Assembly: GCF_000938255.1 (NCBI RefSeq)
Contig: NZ_JYMR01000031.1
Coordinates: 163,231 to 227,230, forward strand
DNA length: 64,000 bases
Direction: 5' to 3'
Source of the DNA: Bradyrhizobium sp. LTSP849
GTDB taxonomy: Bacteria; Pseudomonadota; Alphaproteobacteria; Rhizobiales; Xanthobacteraceae
This document shows, piece after piece, positions 8,046 to 16,480 of the stretch (positions are counted from its first letter, which is position 1; the number at the start of each line of letters is the position of its first letter). A program made the position numbers and the translations under genes. The notes below the pieces were generated by a model. The model did no database searches. It was not told the origin of the DNA and worked only from the letters and a program-made list of their open reading frames with translations.

Positions 8046-9065
8046 ATGCGTGTTTATTACGATCGCGACGCCGACCTGAACCTGATCAAGGGCAAGAAGG
8101 TCGTCATCGTCGGCTACGGCAGCCAGGGCCACGCCCACGCGCTGAACCTGAAGGATTCCGGCGTCAAGGAAGTCGCGATCGCGCTCCGCAAGGGCTCGGC
8201 CTCGGCCAAGAAGGCGGAAGCCGCTGGCTTCAAGGTGATGGAAGTTGCCGAAGCCGCCAAATGGGCCGACCTCGTCATGATGCTGACCCCGGACGAGCTC
8301 CAGGGCGACATCTATCGCGAGCACCTGCACGACAACATGAAGAAGGGCGCAGCGCTCGTCTTCGCGCACGGCCTCAACGTCCATTTCAACCTGCTCGATC
8401 CCCGCGCCGACCTCGACGTGCTGATGATCGCGCCGAAGGGCCCCGGCCACACCGTGCGCTCTGAGTATCAGCGCGGCGGCGGCGTGCCCTGCCTGATCGC
8501 GATCTCCAAGGACGTCTCGGGCAACGCCCATGATCTCGGCCTGTCCTACGCCTCGGCTGTCGGCGGCGGCCGCGCCGGCATCATCGAGACCACCTTCAAG
8601 GAAGAGTGCGAGACCGACCTGTTCGGCGAGCAGGTTGTGCTCTGCGGCGGCCTGGTCGAGCTGATCAAGGGCGGCTACGAGACCCTGGTCGAAGCCGGCT
8701 ACGCGCCGGAGATGGCCTATTTCGAGTGCCTGCACGAAGTGAAGCTGATCGTCGACCTGATCTATGAAGGCGGCATCGCCAACATGAACTACTCGATCTC
8801 CAACACCGCAGAGTATGGCGAATACGTCACCGGTCCGCGCATCGTCACCTCGGAAACCAAGGCCGAGATGAAGCGCGTTCTGAACGACATCCAGTCCGGC
8901 AAGTTCGCCCGCGACTGGATGCTCGAGAACAAGGTCAACCAGACCTCGTTCAAGGCGACCCGCGCCAAGCTCGCTGCACATCCGATCGAGGAAGTCGGCG
9001 CGAAGCTCCGCGACATGATGCCCTGGATCAAGAAGGGCGCGTTGGTCGACAAGTCGAAGAACTAA
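8046..9065 (+). CDS. ilvC: Ketol-acid reductoisomerase (NADP-dependent)
   Basis: Converts acetolactate or acetohydroxybutyrate into the dihydroxy-acids of Val/Leu/Ile synthesis, using Mg2+ and NADPH. The nucleotide-binding GYGSQG is at residues 23-28. The conserved magnesium/substrate-binding acidic cluster is in FKEECETDLFGEQ, and HGLNVHF is a catalytic-region motif. At 339 aa it is a class I (short-form) enzyme. The start has a strong GAGGAAA site. It is separated from the upstream exporter by 133 bases including a hairpin, and a strong terminator follows at 9134, so it ends a transcription unit. Confidence 0.97.
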   Translation: MRVYYDRDADLNLIKGKKVVIVGYGSQGHAHALNLKDSGVKEVAIALRKGSASAKKAEAAGFKVMEVAEAAKWADLVMMLTPDELQGDIYREHLHDNMKKGAALVFAHGLNVHFNLLDPRADLDVLMIAPKGPGHTVRSEYQRGGGVPCLIAISKDVSGNAHDLGLSYASAVGGGRAGIIETTFKEECETDLFGEQVVLCGGLVELIKGGYETLVEAGYAPEMAYFECLHEVKLIVDLIYEGGIANMNYSISNTAEYGEYVTGPRIVTSETKAEMKRVLNDIQSGKFARDWMLENKVNQTSFKATRAKLAAHPIEEVGAKLRDMMPWIKKGALVDKSKN

Positions 9066-9133
9066 GTTTTGCGAGAGCGAAAAAGCAACGCTTCGCTCGC
9101 CAAACCAAATCTTAAATCTTCGCGATTATATCT

Positions 9134-9169
9134 GAGCGAGATCGCAAACGGCGGTCTCGCTCTTTCCTT
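9134..9169 (+). terminator. Rho-independent terminator of ilvC
   Basis: GAGCGAGATCGC (9134-9145) pairs with GCGGTCTCGCTC (9151-9162) as a 12-bp stem with one G-U pair and an AAACG loop, followed by TTTCCTT. It begins about 70 bases after the ilvC stop. Confidence 0.85.
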
Positions 9170-9544
9170 CTCGCGCGAAGCATTGCTGCTTCATTCAAAT
9201 TCTTCGCGAGTTGATGTGCTCTCTGAGCAGCAAGAACTGACGCTTAAACCACATTCTTGGTCTTGCGTCGTTTTTCAGAACTTTTCCAGAATCTGCGATC
9301 GCCAAAAGCGCTGCGTCGTCAGAGTCTAGGATTCGGCTCTTCATCTGCGCTCTCATCGCGCAATCAATCGCATTTCTCGACGTTCGCGCACTGCTTCATC
9401 TTAAGAACCGACACCTGCTGCGCTTTCTTTTAACGCGCCAAAGCCTCGAAAAAGGGCTGTCGGTGCGCGGCTTGAGAACCGGGCGGCATTGCACTGGCGC
9501 GGCCTCGCCTACATGATCGCGGGGCTCTCAAGGGGGAAATGACC
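9170..9544. other. Gene-free stretch after the ilvC terminator
   Basis: About 375 bases with less G+C than the surroundings. The only open frame (9069-9329, plus) runs through the ilvC terminator and encodes a Ser/Arg-rich sequence without family features, so I do not call it. Short arms CGCGAAG (9174-9180) and CTTCGCG (9211-9217) could form another hairpin. No promoter or RNA gene is recognised with confidence. Confidence 0.4.
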
Positions 9545-10396
9545 ATGCGATCCGTCGTCGTCACCGGCGCGTCCACCGGCATCGGCTGGGCCATTGCGAA
9601 ATTTTTGATTGGGCGCGGCTATCGCGTCTTCGGCAGCGTGCGCAAGCAGGCCGACGCCGATCGGCTCACCGGCGAGTTCGGTACAAATTTCACGCCGTTG
9701 CTGTTCGACGTCACCGACGAGGCCGCCGTGCTGGCTGCCGCGCGAACAGTGCGCGAGGCGCTGGGCGGCGAGACATTGGCGGGCCTCGTCAACAATGCCG
9801 GCGTCGCGGTCGCCGGTCCCGTGCTCGAACTGTCGGCCGACGATTTCCGCCGGCAGATGGACATCAACGTCATCGGCCCGGTCATCGCGACGCAGGCATT
9901 CGGGCCGCTGCTTGGTGCCGATCCGTCGCTGAAGGGGCCAAAGGGCCGGATCGTGATGATCAGCTCGGTCGCGGGGAAGAACGGCAACCCGCTGTCGGCG
10001 CCTTACTGTGCTTCCAAACACGCCGTCGAGGGATTGTCGGAAAGCCTGCGCCGCGAGCTGATGTTGTTCGGCATTGACGTCATCATCGTCGCCCCCGGCG
10101 CGGTGAAGACGCCGATCTGGAGCAAGGCGGAGCAGTTTGATCTCTCGGTCTACCAGAACTCGCCCTATCTGCCCGCGCTCAACAAGGTCATGGCCTTCAT
10201 GATGAAGCTCGGCGAGACCGGCCTGCCGGCCGAGCGGATCGCCGAGGTCGTCTTCGAAGGACTTACTGCTGCAAGACCCAGGGTTCGCTACCAGATCTCG
10301 CCGGACCCGATGCGGCATCTGATGACGGCCACGCTGCCCAAGCGCGTGGTCGATCGCATCATCGCCAAGCGTCTCGGGCTACTCCCGCAGGGCTGA
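9545..10396 (+). CDS. Short-chain dehydrogenase/reductase
   Basis: Classical SDR of 283 aa: cofactor motif TGASTGIG at residues 8-15, NNAG after the fourth strand, catalytic Ser in MISSVAGK, and Tyr/Lys in YCASKH. The EGLSESLRRELMLFGI stretch after YxxxK is typical of SDRs acting on retinol- or steroid-like alcohols, but the substrate is not known. AGGGGG at 9531-9536 fits the ATG at 9545 with an 8-base spacing; an ATG at 9539 is too close to that site. It stands alone on the plus strand, convergent with the next gene. Confidence 0.88.
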   Translation: MRSVVVTGASTGIGWAIAKFLIGRGYRVFGSVRKQADADRLTGEFGTNFTPLLFDVTDEAAVLAAARTVREALGGETLAGLVNNAGVAVAGPVLELSADDFRRQMDINVIGPVIATQAFGPLLGADPSLKGPKGRIVMISSVAGKNGNPLSAPYCASKHAVEGLSESLRRELMLFGIDVIIVAPGAVKTPIWSKAEQFDLSVYQNSPYLPALNKVMAFMMKLGETGLPAERIAEVVFEGLTAARPRVRYQISPDPMRHLMTATLPKRVVDRIIAKRLGLLPQG

Positions 10397-10405
10397 GCCG
10401 GGCGC

Positions 10406-11026
10406 TCAGCCTGCCACGGCCGTCCGTCCGCGCGGATCGGCAGCCATCGCGATCATCCGCAGCGCCATCACCGCAAGCAGCGGAACGAGGAACACGGCAT
10501 AGAGCGGCATCGCCGGCACGCGTTTGCCGAACGACACCATGAATTGGAACCAGAGATAATAGCCGCCCAAAAGGTGCAGCGCGCGCCACGCGCGTGGTCC
10601 GAGCAGTGCGGCCGCGCGATCGAACGAGGTCGCGCTCATGGCGATGATGACGGCATAGCCGATGCCGCCGAAGATGTAGGACGCGGCCGAGGTCGCCTCC
10701 GCGAAGCCTGCCGAATCCATTTTGGCGAATGCGACGATCGCAACCGCGTGGATGGCGTGGGAGGTCGCAAAGCTGAGGCCGAGATAACGGCGGTTGCGGC
10801 GCTGCCAGCGGGTCCAGGCATTGGGCCACAGCCGCGCCAGCGCAGCGGCGCTGAAGGCGAGACAGAACAGGAGCAGCGAGCTTCGTGCGGTGAAGCGGAT
10901 CACCATGCGGACCCCCTCGACCTCGAACTGTCGCATCGAGGCGATCCACAGGCTGAGAGCGATCAGGCTCAGGGTGAGGGCGGCAAGCAGCCGCCAGCCT
11001 TCGAACCAGCCTTGACGTTGCGACAT
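10406..11026 (-). CDS. Ferric-reductase-like transmembrane protein (probable haem b protein)
   Basis: 206-aa integral membrane protein with about six helices. Histidines in SFATSHAIHAVAIVAF and RALHLLGGYYLW, on different helices, are placed as haem b ligands in the ferric-reductase-like transmembrane family (the MsrQ/YedZ relatives). No flavin or NADPH domain is present. The ATG at 11026 is preceded by GGAGGAAA. Its promoter (-35 at 11083-11078, -10 at 11060-11055) is framed by two identical-type palindromes, and a TetR regulator is divergent, so repression by that regulator is likely. The electron donor and acceptor are unknown. Confidence 0.75.
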   Translation of the reverse strand: MSQRQGWFEGWRLLAALTLSLIALSLWIASMRQFEVEGVRMVIRFTARSSLLLFCLAFSAAALARLWPNAWTRWQRRNRRYLGLSFATSHAIHAVAIVAFAKMDSAGFAEATSAASYIFGGIGYAVIIAMSATSFDRAAALLGPRAWRALHLLGGYYLWFQFMVSFGKRVPAMPLYAVFLVPLLAVMALRMIAMAADPRGRTAVAG

Positions 11027-11043
11027 GGCGCTTTCCTCCGCTA

Positions 11044-11060
11044 TGTAATCGTCGATTACA
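11044..11060. promoter_or_regulatory. Operator 1, probable TetR-family site
   Basis: A perfect palindrome TGTAATCGTCGATTACA with a single central base. Read on the minus strand its first six bases are the -10 element of the membrane-protein promoter, so a bound regulator would block transcription. Confidence 0.75.
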
Positions 11061-11083
11061 TTTCGTGGCGACTTGGCCGTCAA
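11055..11083 (-). promoter_or_regulatory. Promoter of the ferric-reductase-like gene
   Basis: On the minus strand TTGACG (11083-11078) is followed by exactly 17 bases and TGTAAT (11060-11055), five of six matches in each hexamer. The -10 overlaps operator 1 and operator 2 lies directly upstream of the -35. Confidence 0.7.
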
Positions 11084-11086
11084 CGG

Positions 11087-11103
11087 TGTAATCGCTGCTT
11101 ACA
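11087..11103. promoter_or_regulatory. Operator 2, probable TetR-family site
   Basis: TGTAATCGCTGCTTACA shares TGTAATCG and TTACA with operator 1 and has the same 17-base length. The centres are 43 bases apart, about four helical turns, so two regulator dimers could bind on the same face of the DNA. Confidence 0.65.
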
Positions 11104-11153
11104 TTCACGTTCGGGTGATGCTAGGCTCGGCTGTTGCCGCGAATTCGCTGCAA

Positions 11154-11268
11154 CCTCTCCCGCTTGCGGGGAGGTCGGCGCGAAGCGCCGGGTGGGGGCT
11201 TTCTCCACTTGGGGAATCTCGCTCGCGGCACGACCCGACCCCAACCCTCCCCCGCAAGCGGGAGAGGG
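11154..11268. repeat. Palindromic repeat (CTCTCCCGC family)
   Basis: Two hairpin units bracket the element: CCTCTCCCGC with GCGGGGAGG at 11154-11174, and CCCTCCCCCGC with GCGGGAGAGGG at about 11245-11268; GGCGCGAAGCGCC and a GGTGGGGG run lie between. A related hairpin occurs at 37806 and another seems interrupted near 63361. It occupies the space between the operators and the TetR gene. Confidence 0.7.
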
Positions 11269-11294
11269 AGCGCACCTCCTTTGTGGCTCTCAGA

Positions 11295-11954
11295 ATGCCT
11301 AAGCTTGTCCGCCAAACTCCGAAGCCTCGCGCCCGTCGCCAAGCATCCGAAGCCCGGCCCTATCACCACGGCGACCTCCGCCGCGTGTTGATCGATGCCG
11401 CGCTGCAACTGGCGGCCGAGGGCGCCGAGGTCTCGGTGCGCGAGGCCGCGCGCCGGGCCGCGGTGTCGCCGGGGGCACCGTTCCGGCACTTTCCCAACCG
11501 CGACGCGCTGATGGCGGCGGTGGCCGAGGAGGCGCAGCGGCGCTTTCGCGTCGAGATCGAGGCCGCGCTGGCGGAAACGCCGTCGGCCGACCCGCTGGCT
11601 CGCTTCTGTGCCTTCGGCCTGGCTTATCTGCGCTGGGCCATGCGCAACCCCGCGCATTTCGAGATCATCTCCAGCGGGCGCTATTTCACCCATGGCAGCT
11701 CGGCCGAGCTGACACGCGACAATGCCGAGCTGGTCGCGCTGACCGAGCGGATGCTGGCTGAGGCGGCGGAGCAGGGCCTGCTGTGGTCGGGCGATCTCAA
11801 GCGCATCCAGATCGCCGGCCGCGCCCTCGTCTACGGCTTTGCCCGGATGAATCTCGACGGCCATTTCCCGCGCTGGGGGGTGGAGGAGGGTGAGATCGAA
11901 CGGATGGCGGAGGGGGTGATCGACCTGTTCATCGCGGGGATCGCCAAGCGCTAG
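11295..11954 (+). CDS. TetR/AcrR-family transcriptional regulator
   Basis: 219-aa protein with an N-terminal TetR helix-turn-helix at about residues 46-66 (VSVREAARRAAVSPGAPFRHF) and an all-alpha C-terminal ligand domain of the WHG type (LARFCAFGLAYLRWAMRNPAHFEIISSG). The ATG at 11295 is chosen because translation further upstream reads through the palindromic repeat. It is divergent from the ferric-reductase-like gene, whose promoter carries two TGTAATCG-type operators; this regulator is the likely binder. The inducing ligand is unknown. If it autoregulates, the operators would act from about 190 bases upstream. Confidence 0.88.
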   Translation: MPKLVRQTPKPRARRQASEARPYHHGDLRRVLIDAALQLAAEGAEVSVREAARRAAVSPGAPFRHFPNRDALMAAVAEEAQRRFRVEIEAALAETPSADPLARFCAFGLAYLRWAMRNPAHFEIISSGRYFTHGSSAELTRDNAELVALTERMLAEAAEQGLLWSGDLKRIQIAGRALVYGFARMNLDGHFPRWGVEEGEIERMAEGVIDLFIAGIAKR

Positions 11955-12143
11955 CGTGCGTGGCATGCGGCCGTTCGCCGCCTGCTAACATTAAGCGAAG
12001 GTCGGACCACCACACGCGTTGCTTGTCCATGACCGTTCAATTACAGTTTTATGACACGGTGCAGGCTTTCCGGCTGCGCCGAAAGCTACAGGCCGGTTCA
12101 CGGCTTGGCATCACCGCGCCGGACCAGAAGTTGCGTGTCGTCG

Positions 12144-13856
12144 ATGGCGTCCGCGCCCAATCCAGGTCCTTCTGCCGCCACTGCCGTGTTGGCGAGCGTC
12201 GTCGCGCTCGGCATCTGGCGGCTGCTTGCGGTTGCCGCGCCGCATCTCGCAGCGCTTGCGCTGATGTACGAGACCGAGACCGATTTTGGCTCGCGGCTCT
12301 CTTTCGTGCTGGCCTGGGGCATTCTCAATTTCTTCTGGATCACGCTGCTGCGGCGGCCCGCGCTGTCGGGCGCGCTGTCGCTGACCATGGTCGTCGTGCT
12401 GATACTGCTGTCGCGGCTCAAGCACGACGTCGTGCAGATGACCGTGAACTTCATCGACCTGATGATGATCGATCGCGACACCGTCGCGTTCCTGTTCACG
12501 ATCTTCCCGAACCTGCGCTGGTCGGTGATCGGGGCCGGCCTCGTCACGCTGCCGCTGATGTATGCGCTGTGGTGGCTCGATCCGTTCCGCATCCGCCGCC
12601 TGCCGGCGCTTGCCTCACTGCTCGCGTGTCTCGCCGCACTTGTGGGCTATTCGCTCTATCATCCGGACGAAGCCTGGCGCGGCTATTACGATGACGGCTA
12701 TCTCTCAAAGTTCTTCCGCTCCGGCGTCAGCGCGGTCTCCGATTTCGCGCAATACGGCTTCATGGAGTCGGCCGCCTCGACCAACGAACGGCTCAACATG
12801 CCGCTGGTCGATGCCTGTCATCCCGCCGGCCGCCGGCCGAACATCATCATGGTCCATGATGAATCCAGCTTCGACATCCGCGCCGCTGCTGGCATCAAGG
12901 TGCCGCCGGGCTATGGCAGCCACTTCAAATCCTTTGACGGCAAGGAGCGCACGTTCCTGGCCGAGAGCAATGGCGGCCCTAGCTGGTTCACCGAATACAA
13001 CGTGCTTGCAGGCCTCTCCTCGCGTTCGTTCGGACGCTTCGCCTATTTCGTGACGCGCATCGCATCGGGCCGCGTCGAGCGCGGCCTGCCACTGGCGCTG
13101 CGCCGCTGCGGCTATGACACCATGTCGCTCTATCCTGCTTATGGCGGCTTCATGGGCGCACGCAGTTTCCAGATGACGACCGGCGTCGAGCGTTTCTTCG
13201 ACTCGAAGGATCTCGGCGCGAAGGACGTCGAGCCGGACAGCTTCTTCTACGACAAGGCGCTCCGGCTGATGGGCGAGCGCACGCCGAACAAGCCGCTGTT
13301 CACCTTCATCTATCTCGGCGCCAATCATTTCCCCTGGGAGACGCGCTTTCGCCCCGACCTGGTGCCGAATTGGAAGGCGCCGGGCAACGCGCCGTCCATC
13401 GACGAATATCTCCGCCGGCAAGCGATGAGCGCCGAGCAATTTAAGACCTTCATCGCCGGGCTGAAGAAGACGTTTCCCGGCGAGCCGTTCCTGATCGTAC
13501 GCTATGGCGACCATCAGCCGGAATTCGCGCCGCAGATTCTCGAGCCCGGGCTCGACGAAGGCGCCATCGGCAAGAAGCTCGACGACTACGATCCGCGCCT
13601 CTACGCGACCTATTACGCGATCGACGCCGTCAATTTCGAGCCGGTGAAGAGCGATGCCGTGATGGACACGATCGACGGTCCTTATCTGCCGCTGGTGATC
13701 CAGGAAGCCGCCGGCATTCCGCTCGACCCGTCCTTCGCCGAGCAGAAGGAGATCATGCTCCGCTGCAAGGGCATGTTCTACGCCTGCAAGGACGGCGCCG
13801 AGGCGCGGCGCCTGAATCGGCTGCTGATCAATGCGGGGATGATCCACGGGCTTTAG
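12144..13856 (+). CDS. Membrane-anchored sulfatase-fold protein (LtaS/OpgB-like)
   Basis: About five N-terminal membrane segments in residues 12-175 are followed by a periplasmic alkaline-phosphatase-superfamily domain. The first metal-binding strand is NIIMVHDES at 233-241, the nucleophile region NGGPSWFTEYNVLAG has Ser280 or a nearby Thr where LtaS-type enzymes have Thr, FIYLGANHFPWE is the late metal/His motif, and RYGDHQPEF is the conserved DHQ motif. This is the layout of phosphoglycerol and phosphoethanolamine transferases, so modification of periplasmic glucans or lipids is likely. The start is uncertain: the ATG at 12144 has a poor ribosome site, but the upstream frame is Arg/Cys-rich and unlikely to be coding. 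Confidence 0.75.
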   Translation: MASAPNPGPSAATAVLASVVALGIWRLLAVAAPHLAALALMYETETDFGSRLSFVLAWGILNFFWITLLRRPALSGALSLTMVVVLILLSRLKHDVVQMTVNFIDLMMIDRDTVAFLFTIFPNLRWSVIGAGLVTLPLMYALWWLDPFRIRRLPALASLLACLAALVGYSLYHPDEAWRGYYDDGYLSKFFRSGVSAVSDFAQYGFMESAASTNERLNMPLVDACHPAGRRPNIIMVHDESSFDIRAAAGIKVPPGYGSHFKSFDGKERTFLAESNGGPSWFTEYNVLAGLSSRSFGRFAYFVTRIASGRVERGLPLALRRCGYDTMSLYPAYGGFMGARSFQMTTGVERFFDSKDLGAKDVEPDSFFYDKALRLMGERTPNKPLFTFIYLGANHFPWETRFRPDLVPNWKAPGNAPSIDEYLRRQAMSAEQFKTFIAGLKKTFPGEPFLIVRYGDHQPEFAPQILEPGLDEGAIGKKLDDYDPRLYATYYAIDAVNFEPVKSDAVMDTIDGPYLPLVIQEAAGIPLDPSFAEQKEIMLRCKGMFYACKDGAEARRLNRLLINAGMIHGL

Positions 13857-13865
13857 TCTTCAACG

Positions 13866-13997
13866 CCGTCATCCTGAGGTGCCGGAGCGTAGCGGAGGCC
13901 TCGAAGGATGCACGGCCCGGCTGTATCGCGGCCGTTCATCCTTCGAGGCTCCTCGCGCACTGCTTCGCAGCGCACGCCTCGCACCTCAGGATGACGG
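13866..13997. repeat. Long palindromic repeat with 17-bp terminal arms
   Basis: CCGTCATCCTGAGGTGC (13866-13882) is perfectly repeated inverted as 13981-13997, and GCCTCGAAGGATG (13898-13910) pairs with 13937-13949. The whole gap between two convergent genes folds as one branched cruciform. It may also terminate transcription from both sides. It is distinct in sequence from the other repeats in the window. Confidence 0.8.
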
Positions 13998-14011
13998 GAC
14001 GTACGGCAGAC

Positions 14012-15568
14012 CTACTGTTGCACCTTCTCCCACAGCCACTTCGCGACCAGATCCGGCGATGAGTTCGCGTCATTGCCGGCCGCGCGCAAATTCGCCTCGC
14101 GCATCGTGGCGATGTCGATCTTGCCGAGCAACGGCTTCAACGCCACCTGCAATCGTTCGTCGCCAGCGCGCTTCGGCGCGAGTAGCAGGATCGCGTCGTA
14201 AGGCGGGATCGCATGCCGGGGATCGTCGAGCACCACCAGATCATACTTCGCGATCAACCCGTCGCTGGTGTAGCCGGCGATGACGTCGACTTCGCCGCTG
14301 GCGACCGCGGCGTACATGAAGTCCGGCTGCATCTGGCGTTGCGCGCGGAACTGAAGCCCATAAGCCTTTTGCAGGGTCGCCCATTCGGGCCGCGAGAAGA
14401 ACTCGTAGTCGCCGGCGATCGACAGGGCCGGCGCATGTGCGGCGAGATCGGCGATGGTGCGGATACCAAGCGCCTCGGCGCGCTGCTTCGGCATCACCAG
14501 CGCGTAGGCGTTCTCGAAGCCGAGCTCGCCGAGCAGGGTGATGTTGTCTTTCGCGAGCGCAGTCTTGAGCCCTGTCAGCAGTTCCGCGCGTGGCTTGATG
14601 TCGGTGCGGTGCAATTGGTTGGCCCAGAGCGTGCCGGAATAATCGACATAGAGATCGATATCGCCCGCCTTCAGCGCCTCGAAGATCACGCTTGAGCCGA
14701 GACCGGAGCGCGCGCTTGCGGACAGACCGGCCGACTGGAGACGATCCCTGAGCAGGGCCGACAGCACATATTGCTCGGCAAAGGTCTTGGCGCCGACCAC
14801 GTAGCCCGACGACGAACGCCCCATGGTCGGCACCAGCGTCGCTGCGACCAACGCTGCGATTCCGACTACGCCGAACCCCGCGCGCAGGCGGCTACGATGA
14901 CGCAGCCCACTCTCGATCAGGCCGAGCAGCTGATCGACGGCGAGTGCGAGCAGCGCAGATGCAAAGCACCCGAACAGCACGAACACCCAGTTCTGGGTTT
15001 GAAGCCCGGCAAAGATGTAGTTGCCGAGGCTGGTCTGCCCGATCGGCGTCGAGAGCGTCGCGGTGCCGATCACCCAGACTGCGGCGGTTCGGATGCCGGC
15101 CATCATCACCGGCAGTGCCAGTGGCAGTTCGACCATCACGAGCGACTGCCGCGGCGTCATGCCGACTCCCTCAGCGGCTTCGATCAGTGCGGGGTCGACG
15201 CCGTTAAGCCCGGTGATGCCGTTGCGCAGCACCGGCAACATCGAATAGAGCGCCAGCGCCAGCATCGCCGGCAGGAAGCCGAAGGCCGAGAAGGAGACGC
15301 CGAACCATTTCAGCGTCACGGATGCTGCCGCCAGCAGCAGCGGATAGAACAGCGCGAGCAGCGCCAGTCCCGGCACGGTCTGCACGATGCTGGCGAGCGC
15401 GAGCAGGACACTCCGCGGCGCCGGACGGTTGCGGGTGAGAATTGCCAGCGGCAGGCTGATGATCAGGCCGAGCGCAAGTGCTGCGAGACTCACCCGCACA
15501 TGGTTGCTGAGATAGTCGGGCAGATGCGACAGCGCCTCGCCCCAGCGCGGATCGGAGAAAAGGCTCAT
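14012..15568 (-). CDS. Osmoprotectant-type ABC transporter, permease fused to substrate-binding domain
   Basis: 518-aa fusion. Residues 1 to about 245 form an OpuB/ProW-type permease with about six helices and the EAA-like loop EAAEGVGMTPRQSLVMVELPLALP. Residues from about 255 to the end are an OpuAC-type binding domain beginning YVVGAKTFAEQYVLSALL and containing YVDYSGTLWANQL. Such fusions import glycine betaine, choline, carnitine or, in the EgtU group, ergothioneine; the ligand cannot be read here. The start overlaps the end of the ATPase gene by 4 bases, so the two form an operon on the minus strand with the ATPase first. Confidence 0.88.
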   Translation of the reverse strand: MSLFSDPRWGEALSHLPDYLSNHVRVSLAALALGLIISLPLAILTRNRPAPRSVLLALASIVQTVPGLALLALFYPLLLAAASVTLKWFGVSFSAFGFLPAMLALALYSMLPVLRNGITGLNGVDPALIEAAEGVGMTPRQSLVMVELPLALPVMMAGIRTAAVWVIGTATLSTPIGQTSLGNYIFAGLQTQNWVFVLFGCFASALLALAVDQLLGLIESGLRHRSRLRAGFGVVGIAALVAATLVPTMGRSSSGYVVGAKTFAEQYVLSALLRDRLQSAGLSASARSGLGSSVIFEALKAGDIDLYVDYSGTLWANQLHRTDIKPRAELLTGLKTALAKDNITLLGELGFENAYALVMPKQRAEALGIRTIADLAAHAPALSIAGDYEFFSRPEWATLQKAYGLQFRAQRQMQPDFMYAAVASGEVDVIAGYTSDGLIAKYDLVVLDDPRHAIPPYDAILLLAPKRAGDERLQVALKPLLGKIDIATMREANLRAAGNDANSSPDLVAKWLWEKVQQ

Positions 15569-16347
15569 GCCGCACCGCTTTGTGGCAGCAGCGCATTCAA
15601 CCGCTCGACCTGCCGCCGCGGCGTCCGCAACAGCTCCAGCACATAGGCGTCGCTGCTCTTCGAGAGCTCCGCCGGCGTGCCCTGCGCGAGCAGCTTTCCG
15701 CTGCGCATCACCGCGATGCGGTCGGCCAGCAAAATCGCCTCCGTCATATCGTGCGTGATCATCACGGTGGTCAGGCCGAGCTTGCGGTGCAGCTCGCGAA
15801 AATCATCGCCGAGCGCATCGCGGGTGAGGGGATCGAGCGCGCCGAACGGCTCGTCCATCAGCACGATGCGGGGTTTTGCGGCAAGCGCCCGCGCCACGCC
15901 GACGCGCTGGCGCTGGCCGCCGGAAAGCGCCTCGGGCAGCCGATCGCGATGCGAGGCACGATCGAGCTGCACGAGATCCAGCAGTTCGTCGACGCGGATT
16001 GCGATGTCCGCCGCAGGCTGGCCCAGCAGTTTTGGCGTGATCCCGATATTGTCAGCGACGCTCAGATGCGGAAACAGTCCGCCGCTCTGGAAGACGTAGC
16101 CGATCCGGCGCCGCAGCGCGACCGGATCGATTTTTTGCACGTCCTCGCCTTCAACCGTGATGGTGCCGCCGTCGGCCTCGATCAGCCGGTTGGCGAGCCG
16201 CAGCAGCGTGGTCTTGCCCGAGCCGGAGCCGCCGACGATGGCCAAAAACTCGCCCTCGGCGATGTCGAGTGATACGTCGTCCACGGCCTTGAGGAGGCCG
16301 AAGCTCTTGGTGACGTGCGCATAGCCAATCATCGGCCGGGAAGGCAT
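15565..16347 (-). CDS. Osmoprotectant-type ABC transporter ATP-binding protein
   Basis: ATPase partner of the fused permease/binding protein. It has Walker A GGSGSGKTT, the signature LSGGQRQRVGVARAL, Walker B RIVLMDEPFGALD and the H-loop THD, and lacks the C-terminal CBS domains found in larger OpuAA/ProV proteins. The start is ambiguous: ATGs at 16347 and 16332 both lack a good ribosome site; 16347 is used and gives 260 aa. It is divergent from the NitT/TauT-type ATPase gene, with about 130 bases between them for both promoters. Confidence 0.88.
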   Translation of the reverse strand: MPSRPMIGYAHVTKSFGLLKAVDDVSLDIAEGEFLAIVGGSGSGKTTLLRLANRLIEADGGTITVEGEDVQKIDPVALRRRIGYVFQSGGLFPHLSVADNIGITPKLLGQPAADIAIRVDELLDLVQLDRASHRDRLPEALSGGQRQRVGVARALAAKPRIVLMDEPFGALDPLTRDALGDDFRELHRKLGLTTVMITHDMTEAILLADRIAVMRSGKLLAQGTPAELSKSSDAYVLELLRTPRRQVERLNALLPQSGAA

Positions 16348-16480
16348 CGGGCGGGGGCTCACTTCGCTGACCCGCCCATGGCGGCGGGGATGACGAGACC
16401 CATGCCTAGCACGCTTGTCCGGTTGATTGAACTTGGCCGCGCGAGAGGCTAAGGCATCGTCCGGGGTTTGGAGGAAACAC

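Noticed and set aside
9069..9329. An 86-codon frame just after ilvC
   Set aside because: It reads through the strong ilvC terminator and shows no family feature or ribosome site.
11154..11268. Possible rho-independent terminator pair
   Set aside because: The hairpins have no T runs and recur elsewhere as a repeat family, so they are listed as a repeat.
12051..12143. Longer start for the LtaS/OpgB-like protein
   Set aside because: The added residues are Arg/Cys/Ser-rich and lie before the first membrane helix without a ribosome site.
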